Source: Isoetes taiwanensis (taxonomy: Eukaryota; Streptophyta; Lycopodiopsida; Isoetales; Isoetaceae). From it: a stretch of DNA of 64,000 bases. The position numbers were made by a program, and so were the translations under genes. Positions 1 to 11,459 of this stretch are shown piece after piece (position 1 is the stretch's first letter; each line of letters starts with the position of its first letter). The notes below the pieces were generated by a model. It saw only the letters and a program-made list of their open reading frames with translations, did not search any database and was not told the origin of the DNA. Location of the stretch: the NCBI GenBank assembly GCA_021234155.1, contig JAJEKV010000006.1, forward strand, positions 13,048,143 to 13,112,142, in the 5' to 3' direction.

Positions 1-362
1 AAAGAAAGCACAGCCAATTTCTTATAGCACAGAGCAAGATTTATTGCCTGATATAGATTATCAGATCACACATCCAAAAGTGATTCTGAAGCGACTCTGC
101 TTTTATTTGGTTAGTAGATTTGCTACAAGATATCTCTCTACTCTTGACAATTTCCTCTTAACCTATCATTAATTTTCTAACCGCGCATACTAAATTACAC
201 AAAATGTTAAACTTTGTACATGTTGAAAAGAAATAGACATTTAAAATTTCTACTTCTTATTATGCAACACCACACGTCACACGATAGTGGGAAAGGAAAC
301 CTAGTTTTCAGAAAGAAGCCGGAATTTGAGGAAAAAGTCTGGTTTTCTGCTCAAGTTGAGCA

Positions 363-1316
363 TCAACTGAAAATATGAACCTTCCACAATGAAAGGCTTA
401 AAATCTCAAAGACCATTTCATCTCCCACCTTCAAGCGATAGCGGTCTCTGAATGCATACCAACCCCGGCTAATGGAGGCATTTCGCGTTGAGCGCCTCGT
501 CTTTGATTTATAGCCATCAGGGCCAATCAATGTAAGCTTCCCTCCCTCTTCAGGCATATAATGTACATACGCTGCCGGAATTAACTGCAACACAAATCGA
601 AAAGCCAGAACTTTCACATCCTATGTGCCTATCCTTTCAGCGCACACAAAAAAAAAAATTGCAGAATACAAACCTTGGATCCTCTGCCAAAACGAAAAAA
701 ATAGAGTGCAAAAATGATTGCTACACTTACACATGCACTAGCAATCCGACTCTGTACCACGGTCACTTTGAAATTTCGATTTGATAAACTCCTTATAAAC
801 TGCTGCAAATCCTTCTTCTGTTTCCTGTCTTTTCCAGGATCTTTATTTGAATGTTTTTCTTCATCGGTATAATCATTTCCGGGCTCGGATCTTCTGGCTT
901 CAGATATTTTTGGATAAATCTTGCTAGAAAACATCTCTATATCAGCGCTTTGGCTGCAAACGTCAACTGCCATGGTCCTTATTTGCGGACTTAATCTACA
1001 GAGCAAAATGTCTCCACATGATATCCCATTTCGTTCAAGAAACTGGATCCATCCAGCTCCCAAATAGGCCCTCTTTTTGAAGGTCAGAAATTCAACAAGC
1101 ATATCATGCCCTTTTGGCCCTGTCACGAAAATCGGCCCATTTGAAATAAAATTTCGAAATTCGGGATGAAGCTTCTGCATGAAACAAAGAAATCAAAAGG
1201 AAAAACGATGAAAACAAGCAAATAAACAAAGAAACTAAAGGGAAAACAAGCAAACAGCGAAATACCGCGAAAGGGCGTCGCTTCAGGCGGAGGTAAAACA
1301 TCACGGCGCTGGACAT
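363..1316 (-). CDS. Two-B3-domain DNA-binding protein, three exons
   Basis: Predicted exons are 1266-1316, 731-1174 and 363-584 on the minus strand, giving about 238 residues. The first intron has donor GTATTT and an acceptor ending TGCAG; the second has donor GTAAGT and acceptor TTGCAG; both junctions are phase 0. Each splice completes a B3 fold that is cut in the raw reading frames. Domain 1 (about residues 5-80) runs from FYLRLKRRPFAKLHPEFR to GWIQFLERNGISCGDILL. Domain 2 (about residues 150-232) ends in GWYAFRDRYRLKVGDEMVF. A charged linker rich in Lys, Glu and Asp joins them. B3 proteins are plant nuclear DNA-binding regulators; the layout resembles the REM/reproductive-meristem group, though the subgroup is an inference. 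The start is the first ATG with a good B3 N-terminus; a further upstream exon cannot be excluded. Confidence 0.8.
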
Positions 1317-3690
1317 AATGCGATTCCAGAGCTGAGAAGCGCATTCAGAGGATCAGAAACAATATAATCCAGATTACAAAATAGATAACATATAATTTAC
1401 CTAATAAAGATTCTGCGGCTTGATCTTGAGCTGCTGCAAGCTCCGGAGCTACGTCTTGCTTGCAAGCTCCGGCGGGAGCAACGGGCGGCAAGGATCATCG
1501 GACACGTTTCCGACAATCGGAGCCCTTCAAGGAAAACCGTTTGTGTTTTTTTCACCCGTGAACAATCAATGTCCTTACGATATAATGCAGATGAGAATCC
1601 AAGGGCTCGAGATTGTCTGGGTTTCAGAATCCAACGGCCAAAAGTGCTTTTACAAGAACAGAAGACGCTTTTACAAGAACAGAAGAGGAATGCTTTGAAA
1701 ATGTTAGAGATGGTGCTCTAAACTTGCCTGAAATTAGATGGTGCCGCCATGAATGCAACCCTGTCCTCGCCCCCGACAAGTCTGGCTAAGGTCCAAAACA
1801 ATCTTTTTTAAAGCTATATGAGTTCATCTTTTTTTTAGAAAAAGTTCAAATATTCCTAAATTCTCAAGACCTTTGTGTTTATAAGGAACTTTGAGAATAT
1901 TTATCTAGCCTTCCTATGTTATAAAGGAGGCGAACCATTATATGGTATTAGCTATCACTACATAGATAGTTATATGTATTTCATCTTTCCAAAAAAAAAA
2001 CAACAAAAAAAAAGCAATACTAAGATGCAATACTAAGATGCCGGATTTGGCCATAAAGTAGCTTTTATTGTCTAAATGTAGCTCTTATGAAAGGATGTTG
2101 GCACAACTACATTCATCACAGTTTCATTTCGCCCTCATTTCATTGGGCCATCATTTCATCTGGGCAATGCAAACCCAACCCCTTTAAACATCCGAGCATC
2201 ATTGCAGCCGGGCAATGCAGCCAACTGCTCTAGGAAAAGGAAAAAATCCATCTCGAAGATGGAAACTGGAATTGAAGGAAAACCTTGTGGGAAATCAATT
2301 GCTTCTCCTTGAGAAGCTGCTAAGCTAGGCCCATGCGTCAGTGCCGTATTACTGGAAATAGAGCAAACCATGTTAAAAACAGGAAAGAAGGAACTGTGGA
2401 ATACAGTGGGAGATTTCCACTAATTAATAATCCTTTTCTTGAATTCAAAACCTGCAGTACAAAGGTTTATTTATGTCCTATATTGTTATGGCAGGGAGAC
2501 TGGCATTTGGTTGCATGTAGCCCTGATGATCTTATATTTTGCATATTTTCAATGCTTTACATAGATATTTGTACGGTTTATCCTTCATGGGGTCGGATCT
2601 CTGGTCTAAGTTGCACTTTCAAGCTGAGATCTTTTCTTTGTAAAGAGCTTCAACGAATTGCATTTTTTAATCTCGAACTGATGCAATATCAGTTCCATTA
2701 TCCAAACTTCTTCATGCCATATATGCAATAGAAACATGTAGAAACCAGATAGTTTCAAATGTGTCATAAACAACATGGAACAAATAGGTTGAACCTGCCA
2801 TTACACAAACATATGATTAAGGTATTAGATATAGAAATTTAGTTAAATCAGATTAGTTTTCCAAAGACAAGACATGCATGATGCAATGGACATAAATCAC
2901 ATCATGTTATTCAAATTTGCATCAGAACTTTGCTCTGAAAGTATGTTGTACTCCTAAGTCTGGATGCATTATCAATAGATGTTTTATAACTGGATTAACA
3001 TAGAAGGGCCAAATAACTTACACACTGGATTATCCATGAGCTTTTGATTGTTAGTTCCAACGTCTACCACCATGGCAAAACCTGAATGTATTTCTACAGA
3101 ATAAATTCAACCACGTGTCAGCTTAAATAAAATAGCAGAAAATAGAATGGGATTTTTTGTACTGCTTCTCTACCTATCAATGATCAGCAGAACAGAAATA
3201 TATGCCATGAGAACTGCCTGCTTCTTGTGATTTTATGCTTTCATCTATGTCCAAATCCCAAATGGGTATTCTGCTCCCCATAAAAATCAATTCAGCAGCC
3301 CTGTTCCGCCTCCTACTCAGGTCACATGGAGTGAGTAAACTTAATTATGCTAGCAGCAAAAACCTTAGACGTGCAAAAACTTAAATAACCCTGAGCCAAA
3401 AATTGACAACATATAAGCCATAATTCTAGACCCGTTGAGTTGTTTATACAATCCCAGAGTTCCAAAGATCCATTTCGGCCATGCACAGTAAAGTTTTTTT
3501 GCAGTGTTGCTTAATGTAGCGCAATTCATTCGGTTGAACTGCACTTCTTATTTACCACGTCTCCATCTGTATATTCTTTGATAAATTTGATCTATATATT
3601 CAAAGATTCAGTCCATTATATTGTCTTGTGGCCTATTATAGATAGTAACCTCTCAGCTGAATAAGAAAATACAAATATAAGAAATCCATA
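1317..3690. other. Intergenic, no supported gene
   Basis: Upstream flank of the B3 gene followed by AT-rich sequence. Several short open frames exist (for example 1420-1698 and 2333-2731 on plus) but none has a recognisable domain, splice support or coding character. Nothing else stands out. Confidence 0.6.
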
Positions 3691-3717
3691 TCCTAACTGG
3701 AAAAGTTCATGAGATGC

Positions 3718-4070
3718 CTAGGGAATTACATAGAACAAAGCTTCCAGATCCAGATTTAGCTTTGAAAAGAGCTTGCAGAAGGACATAGGCTGGAAATCCA
3801 ACCACAATAATTCTGCTCTGTGTGCTTTTCCTTGGGTGATCCCATTTCTCCAGATCATTAAATCTTGAATTAGGATTTTTCCAAGTTCCTCATATGGCTT
3901 GAACATTGAATCCCATATCTGCAAGGATGTAGCATTACTGAAAAGTCTAGCCCAATTCAGATTTCTAGATATTTTAAAAGTGCTTGACTCACCTGCACAA
4001 TCTTCACTTTCTGAATTTCCTGTTTTACAGACCCATTTGGTAAGTCCTCCGTGTCAACGACCTTTTCCAT
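3718..4070 (-). CDS. Weak two-exon gene candidate or relic, unknown product
   Basis: An ATG at 4070 opens a 26-codon exon (3993-4070) starting MEKVVDTEDL and ending at a good donor (CAG|GTGAGT). A matching acceptor (TTGCAG) begins a second exon at 3918 that continues IWDSMFKPYEELGK and stops at 3718, for 92 residues. From about 3860 a different frame of the same strand looks more protein-like (it contains KSTQSRIIVVGFPAYVLLQ), so there may be a frameshift. No family is recognised. It may be a decayed gene fragment. Confidence 0.3.
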
Positions 4071-4452
4071 GAGCTATTTAAGCCCTTTGAAGATTCAACC
4101 GTAGGATGCCATGCTAGTGCCACAGCTCTCGTTTTCTCAATAGTTACCAGCTCTAGTGGCCTATGCCCCCTCTTCATTGATTATAATGCATATGCATGAT
4201 CGTAGATGAAGGCTCTAAAAAATGGGGCTCTTTTCTCCAAGAAGGCCACCATAGTAATATCAACAGCAAGAGCAAGTTCATGGCCTATCATCCCTGCGAC
4301 CATTGGCTTCTGCCTCATGCTCATATGCATGTACGTAAACTACTTCAAAATCAGCGATTTGTTGAATATCTAAACACGGGTTAAGGATTCTATGATCAGG
4401 ATTTTGTGTTTAAATATATGAAAGTACCTATAGCAATAGATTACTGCAGATC

Positions 4453-4545
4453 AAGCTTCTAGATGGACGCAACTGGATCTTGGATGGTCGGTAGCTTCTA
4501 GATGGACGCAACTGGATCCTGGATGGTCGTTAGTCGATATCGCAG
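4453..4545. repeat. Short tandem duplication (~45 bp x2)
   Basis: The segment beginning CTTCTAGATGGACGCAACTG is repeated head to tail with one or two changes. It lies between the candidate at 3.7-4.1 kb and the enoyl-ACP reductase gene. The rest of 4071-5150 holds nothing recognisable. Confidence 0.8.
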
Positions 4546-5153
4546 ATGCCTAGCTTCGTCACCGACATTTTCTTCCTCGGCCTCTGTTCCTTTTTTTAAG
4601 GGAACCTAAATGTGCTCGGGGACAGGGGATAAACCCAAATGCAAATTTTAGGGACAGTTAAAGAGATCGTTAAACTTTAACATAACCAACGCAGATCTAA
4701 ACGGAAGGCTAAATTTTAACGTAACCAAGACCATTAAGGTTTAACCCCAAGTCTAACCAAAACCCTAACAAAATTGGATGTGAACGATTTTTTAGTTGAA
4801 ATAACCTCTTGGTGTGAACCCACCCTTACTAGGATATTTGTCAAACAAGGCTGACTCTAGCAACCAAATACTCTCCCAGAAATTGGGCTTAGGTTAAGCA
4901 CACATTACTAAAAAATAAAGGTGGACATTATTTGAATCTACCATTTGCAAACCTGCCTCTCCCAATGGGGGGCAGAAAAATGGATCACCGAAAATAATAG
5001 ATGACAAACTTTAAGCTTGAGTCGCAGCATCGTATAAAGATATTTCCATTGTGCAATATAAGCTGGAGAAAAACTCCCCCACGGATATTCTTTTGTTGAT
5101 AAATCCAGATCTACAAAAATGATTCCGATGGTGATATGCAAATAACTAATTGA

Positions 5154-8100
5154 TTATCTAGTTGCTGCAACTTCTGTTTTCTCAGTTGCTGGAGCAGCTC
5201 TTGAAACTGTTGGGCTATCTACTGCCAGACCCATTGTGTGCAACCCATTGTCCACATAGAAAATAGTTCCTGTGATTGCCGATGCCAATGAGGATGATAG
5301 AAAAGCTGCTGCATTCCCTACGTCCTCTGCACATTAAAAATAATAAATTTCAACTTGCTTAAGTATGTTTGTTTCATGTTTGTAAGTCACAGACAGGATG
5401 AGAAGTTAAACCTGCTTGAAGCTCCTTTTGCAAAGGAGCATTGGCAGTTGAATAGTTTATCATGTCATCAATAAACCCTATAGCTTTAGCTGCTCTGCTC
5501 CTCAAGGGTCCTGGCAAATGCAAGTAAGCACATTTCAGTTGCGCAATTTCTCCACCAAGGAAAATCACATGAAAACAATACCTGCTGAAATTGTATTTAC
5601 TCTGATGTTGTACTTCCTTCCAGCTTCAAACGCAAGAACCTACATGGCTTAAAAAATCAGACCCAGGACTAAAGAACACTTCAAAAATGACAAGATAAGA
5701 TAGGGTAGCCAACATAAGATGAGGGGATGGAAAATCATATATATACCCTTGTGTCAACTTTTTAATGCAGCTTTTGATGAACTCATACCACCTCCATATC
5801 TGCTTACATGGGGACATACATCAAAAACATATCTTATGCAGATCAACTATGTAAGAAAATATACGAGATTTCTCAGAAACATACCCAGGTATGACTCTTT
5901 CAGAAGCCAAATATGTAAGCGAGAGAGACGAACCTCCTACATGGCCAAAATAAATGTTCAGGATGTATGTAAACTTAGACAAGAAAGCTTTTTATGGACA
6001 AAATATAGAAACATAATTGGGGGAAAATATAAAAACATAGGATTAGATATTAAGTAGAAACAGAAATCTTGCCTGCATTGACAAGTGGTGCGAAGTATTT
6101 GAGAAGGGACACATAAGAATAACTTGATGCTGAAACAGCGGCAAGATAACCTTTCCTTGTTGTCTCCAGCAATGGCTTTGTAACCTGTCCCAATCGAATG
6201 TCAACAAAACAGAATAAAAATTCTAAATGAAATCCGTTGCCAACAGCTATTATTTATGGTAGAATAGATTTCAATCAGAACAACCGCCTTGAATACTAAT
6301 CATATGATTTGCCAATACCATATATCTTCTTGAATACTATGTCAATAACTTGGGTACATGAGTAGTTTTTGGAAAACATTCTTATCAGATGACATCGATA
6401 CCAAATTTACGCCATATGGACAAATAACCACACCTCTGGACCATTTGCAAGTGAGTGAACGAGAATGTCCACGCTACCATAATCCTGCTTCACCTTTTCA
6501 GCTACTTCCTGCAATTACAACTTTCTTATGAGGCAATAGCTAAAAAGATAAATCAGCATTAGAGCCCTGTGATTTTTACCTGCACTGTCCAACCTGAGGC
6601 ACCAGCATACCTCTTGTTGTTTTTGATCTGAATAATGAATAGAACACAGTATTTATGTCAAATGGCCAGGGCTTTCGTTTAACTACTTCAAAAACTTCTC
6701 AAGATAGTGAGCATACATCATCTGGGACATCATCTAGGGTATCAAAAGCAGCATCCATTGGATAGACTTTTGCGATTTCCATCAAGGAGCCATCTGGCAG
6801 GCTGACCAAACACCGGGATTAAAATCAATAAGACTGGGATTGAAAAGGTATGACCAACAAAACACAGCTTATTGTTGACACTTACACACGCGATTCATCA
6901 AACTTTCCTCTTCTCAAGCTTGTTTCAAATATGCTTAACGCCTGAAAAAAATGAGAGAATCATCAGACTTAGTGGATAATTAGAACCACTTACCAGCACA
7001 ACATGTCGGAGATGACATACTTACCGGCACCCAGGTTCCAACAAGAATCTCTGCACCTGCACTGGCAAGAGCCTTTGCAATAGCCCAACCAAATCCTTGG
7101 TCATCAGCCACGCCAGCAATAAAAGCTCTCTTACCTGCCATGAAGTTAATTACATAGAATGATGATAAGGATGATAATAGCAAAGTTAAGAAACCATAAA
7201 TAAGAAAAGTAACAATAGGGCAGGAAGTGCCCATAATGTTTCTGCAAGGTGTGGGGACAAAACAATCTTTTTTTTTTATAATATTAGGCAGCAGATCCAG
7301 CTCCCAAATATGTTGGGACATTAAGCTAATGGCGATGCCCATACATCAGCATTGTGGAACTCAATCAAGCTGGAGGCGATTTTGAAAGGAAGAAACTATT
7401 TTGTTAGAAGTTTAGCAGGTGGACTTGGAACAAGAAGGATCACAACTTACGGATGGAATCTCATAGATGTGCCACTGCTTCTAGTTATTGGACGGTAACT
7501 TCCCATAGATGTGCCACTGCTTCTAGTTAGTGGACGGTAACTTACAAACATAGTGAAGAAAATCTCTGTTACAAAACTAAAGGACACGATTTTCGTTTCT
7601 TCCCCTTGCAGAAAATTGTTTGGAGTAATCCTTTCAAAACTAAAAGAATAAAAAAAAGCTACTTCTCTAACGATGGGAAATCATATATAAGCCAGGAATG
7701 CCTTTGTATGCAACCTAAAAAGCCTCTGCCTCCCGCACTCCCTAGTCTTCCTTATAATTCTTAACAAACCAATTTCTCAGGGAAAGGATTTCCCTTAGTA
7801 AACCTGCTGCTGGACCTACTATCTCAGGACAGGTCAGGAAGGAAGGAAAGGTTAGCTCATAATGTACATTATGACAGAGAACTTATACTGGACATAGTGC
7901 TGCTACATAGTATATCTTGCATGCGCATACTTAGAACAATTTTAAATCAACATTTGTGCTTAAATGATCAAAATGCGAGTTAAATGAGTTCAAACCTCTC
8001 AGGTCAATGGCCAAGCCCGAAGCTGTCCCATACCCTGAAGCTGATCCATCCCCATTGCTAGATGCAGCGATCTGAAGAGGCTTGCTGTGCACATCACGAA

Positions 8101-8296
8101 CAGAGGCTTTTTGGCAGGCAGCTTTCAAGAATGTCAGACTTCCATATAATTGAGAGCTGGACAGTTTATTTCGTGAGTCAAATGCCTTTTCACATAAAAC
8201 AATGCCCCTCATTCCGCCTGCCATAGTGCGATTTTCATGGCCACTAGTAGGAACTACAAACCGAGCAGCTATTGAAGAGAAGGTTGCAGAAGCCAT
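5154..8296 (-). CDS. MOD1: Plastid enoyl-ACP reductase (NADH), FabI/MOD1 type, 12 exons, one frameshift
   Basis: Reduces trans-2-enoyl-ACP in the last step of each plastid fatty-acid elongation cycle. Exons on minus: 7996-8296, 7025-7134, 6886-6941, 6717-6801, 6580-6627, 6434-6508, 6073-6184, 5885-5936, 5747-5799, 5582-5639, 5412-5510, 5154-5326; about 406 residues. All junction phases agree except exon 9. The first ~95 residues are Ser/Ala-rich, as in a transit peptide. The SDR nucleotide loop is [17 protein letters not shown], followed by SLANGPE, and the catalytic Tyr/Lys segment YGGGMSSSK is in exon 9. Exon 9 has 53 nt where 52 are needed: an extra base in AGTTGACAC creates TGA a few codons after the catalytic Lys. 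Intron 7 starts GC (CAG|GCAAGA). The C-terminus ends TEVAATR. Identity is clear; whether this copy works is not. The insertion may be a sequence error or mark a pseudogene. Confidence 0.93.
7461..7546. repeat. ~43-bp tandem duplication in intron 1 of the reductase gene
   Basis: CATAGATGTGCCACTGCTTC and the following bases through GGACGGTAACTT occur twice in succession with one difference. It lies inside the large first intron (7135-7995) and has no evident function. Confidence 0.85.
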
Positions 8297-8840
8297 TGCT
8301 GACTATAGACCCCCTGAAAACCATAGTATAGATGTCAAACAGCAGATATAAAAAGTCCGATGTTGGTACATGCTGATGATAGGATCCGAATTATTGAGTG
8401 CCAGCATTTTATAGATCTGCGCCGAAACATTCTAGCATTCATTCCCCAGAAGAAACTAGTGTAAACAAGACTTACTCTGTTTCAACTAAAAAATCCTCTC
8501 GTGGAAAAGCAAGAGCTCTTGGCAGTTCAACAGCTGCCCGCAGTTCAAATATAAATCAACTGCATGCCATTTTGAACATTTATATCAAACTTCATAAAAG
8601 CACATCCGGGTAATTAAAATCTAAAAAGATATCAGGAAGCAGAAGCTGATTTAAGCCAACAGCTGCCACTAAACAGAAACAAGGCAAGAATTTTTAATGA
8701 AATTAACTGATACAGATCAAACTCACAGAAACAGAGAAAAAACCTAGCGATCTGCGAAGCAGAGTGGCGTAGAACCTGGAGTGCTGGGAGGTTTAAGAAC
8801 GTAGAAAGGGTGGGACATGCAATGGTCCGAATTGAACGCC
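8297..8840 (-). other. Probable 5' leader and leader intron of the reductase gene
   Basis: Just upstream of the ATG at 8296 there is an acceptor-like TTTTCAG on the minus strand (near 8315-8322). About 430 bp further up, an AG|GTTTTT donor-like site follows a GC-richer stretch (8741-8830). This would fit a 5'-untranslated exon plus leader intron. It is an inference from splice-site appearance only. 8840-9190 contains nothing recognisable. Confidence 0.35.
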
Positions 8841-9196
8841 AAATTGTCGGATCAGGGGATATTTGTGCCTGTCTCAAATATTTATTTGGTCTTTACTTCT
8901 TTTTATAAGTTTTGCATAAAGAAAAGGTGCCGATTGTGTGTTCCATGTTGTAGGAGCTCTAGAATAATATGCAAGTTATGTGGATGTTTGACACCTTGAA
9001 ATATTTAACACTCTGTTCCCCAAAAACTCATGGGATGGTAAGACTGCCAAATAGGCCTATGCCTCCCGCCAAATATGTCAAAAATCGATGTGATTGGTAG
9101 AATTTTATTTGATTCCATTCTTCTTGTAGGGTGTAATTCAGTTGGTCATATTTGATTTTATTGTTGTGGTAAGACTACATATTGATGTCTACTATG

Positions 9197-10410
9197 ATTA
9201 GCTAAAGGATTTAAAATAGATGAATAGAACTCTGGGCAAAATTGGGGCATGGGAAGTTATGGAAGCTTTTGAACTTGGTTATCACAGTCTAAATACCTAC
9301 GGTATTAAGTGGATTTGGCATTATAATGGAATTGTTGTGGACGGTAAGCTTTGCAGATAGAAGACTGGTAGTATTTCTATTTGGTCAATGAAGTGCATGT
9401 GTTGGATTTACATCAGTATGACACAAGGCTTGAGACTAACTCTACATGTTTGGATCGTCATCATGGTCTTCATCAGTAAGTTAGCTACTTGACACAAGTA
9501 GGTTGTATGGGCAATCTCGACAAGGGTAAAATCTAGGCATAATATATATTAAATATCTAATGAACTTCACATGTCTTGGTCTTTGGCATTGTATTACGTG
9601 TGTCTTGGTATTTGATGTCTATTAGATCCTCCGGGGTCGGACTTCGGGTTTGGCTTTGGTTGCTCAGTTGCTCATGTTCATCACGTGTTCTATGTTACGT
9701 TCTTGTTCTCCATGACATCGGTAGCGATTCTCCTAAAGGATGCTACGCCAACTCTTAAGAGGTGCACCCGATGCACGGATGTGGGTTGGGAGGGTATCGC
9801 ATACGAGGTTCATTCCACCACTCCTGCAACAAGGCTTGGAATGTAAGCTAGTTGGGCATTATTAATGCCGCTAACAAGGCCTCGCGTGTGGGGTCGTTGA
9901 GCTTCCCATTGTCCCAAAACTTTGTATCTTGATGGTTTGGTACTTTCACTATGTTCTTTGCTTTTGATGCTCATGTATTGGATTTCCTTTTTTGTCATTG
10001 TTGCCTAGCATTGTACCATAGGTTCTTGTGTCTTGATTTGCTCATGTTCTTGTTATCCAAAGTTTCTAAGATGTTCCATGCATGCAGTGGCAGCCAGGGC
10101 CCCACTTAATCAAGAGGACTAAACCCAGTGACTGCATGTGCAGTAAATGAGCAAGGCAGTGGTCAGACGGATGGTGACATTGGGATCGTGGTTGAATTGG
10201 AAGCTCTGGATTATTTATGAAGTTAAATATTGTGAATGTATTGAGGATAATGTTTCTTGTAGATATTATTACATCTGATAATTATGTTACGATTGATCTT
10301 GGATTATTATGAGTAAGAAGATTCAATTCTTCACCACATTGTTTTTATCAACCTAGCAACTAGATAAGATCCCGAGTTGCCAGGAGGGTCAACTCCGCAG
10401 CTCGTCCACA
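9197..10410 (+). repeat. LTR copy 1 of the tandem array
   Basis: Ends in CTCGTCCACA two bases before the primer site TGGTATTAGAGC. The left flank before about 9197 does not resemble the other copies, so the element edge lies close by. Confidence 0.65.
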
Positions 10411-10412
10411 GT

Positions 10413-10424
10413 TGGTATTAGAGC
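10413..10424 (+). promoter_or_regulatory. Primer-binding site, tRNA-Met type (one mismatch)
   Basis: TGGTATTAGAGC differs by one base from TGGTATCAGAGC, the usual initiator-tRNA-Met primer site of plant LTR elements, and sits two bases after the LTR end. Confidence 0.75.
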
Positions 10425-11459
10425 ATGTTGGATCTTTGGGAGTTGATATAGCAAATCAAAGATTAAGTTGAGGTTGTGAAATTATGATACTAATAGTTCT
10501 TCTTTCAGAGACATTTGGAGATAGTGTCCTCATGAGAGGAGTAGTACCTAGAGGCTTATGTCAAGTGAGAAGTCTTCACATAAGCAATGAGAGCAACTCT
10601 TGATAATGTTGAGGTACGGATAAGTGAATAAGTTGGCATTTCATATTGATTCTAATTGACTGGAGGAACGCTTCATCAAATTTACGATCGACCCATGAGG
10701 ACACGGGTTAAAATTTAGAAGGGAGGGGCATAGGGACACAGCCACTTGAGGAGGCGGTTGAGGAGGCCACTTGCATCAAGGCAGTTGAGGAGGTCAAAGT
10801 TTGCAAGAGGACTGCTTCAAATATTCTTGTTTGGGGTGAAAAGTTTCCATTGAACAAATCTGAGGTACATGGCTGCCATAATTAGATTTATGCATGATTT
10901 AATAAGAAGGATTGGAATTACTATGAGGGATGAGAATTTGACCCAAGAATAGCCAGGATGAGATTTTCATAAGAAAAATTGAGTCTAAGCATATAGTTCC
11001 TCTGGCATGGATTGGGCATGATTAGAGCATGCTAAAATCGCTTTAATGGGCCGATTTGCCTTAAAGAGACTTAGTCTAATCAATCGAGACCTTAAGGGAG
11101 CTGCCCGCGGTGGTCTTGGGGTTTGCATGTCTTATGTGCCTTTCGGTTTGTTTATATTTATTTTAACCATGGCTTTGTTGTGCTTTTGTTACATTATTGT
11201 CATGTCAATTTGCTAATAACTAAATAAGAAGGGCCATGGCTGTAGATCAAGTAGAAGATCACATTAGCTAGCAAATTGATTGCGGATGGTGCAGGTGGAA
11301 TCATTCAAAGTGGAGATACATGGTTTGAATAAGTAATTCCGATAACTTTTGATGAAAGAATTATGATACTTTAGCAACTCCGAAGCTGTGGTAATAGTTG
11401 TATCAATTAAATCACGAGGTAAGGAAAGTGGATTTTAATTATGAGTTTTTAAAATCTTA
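10425..11459 (+). mobile_element. Internal region 1, non-coding
   Basis: Starts after the primer site and shares blocks with internal region 2 (the phrase CCCATGAGGACACGGGTTAA, the TTTATGCATGA block near 10890, the AACTAAATAAGAAGGGCC block near 11222). No reading frame with a known domain. Confidence 0.6.

Noticed and set aside
1420-1698. 92-codon open frame on plus upstream of the B3 gene
   Set aside because: It has no ATG at the start, no recognisable domain and no splice support; it most likely lies in B3 upstream sequence.
5719-6057. 112-codon plus-strand frame
   Set aside because: It is the antisense of reductase exons 8 and 9 and the introns between.
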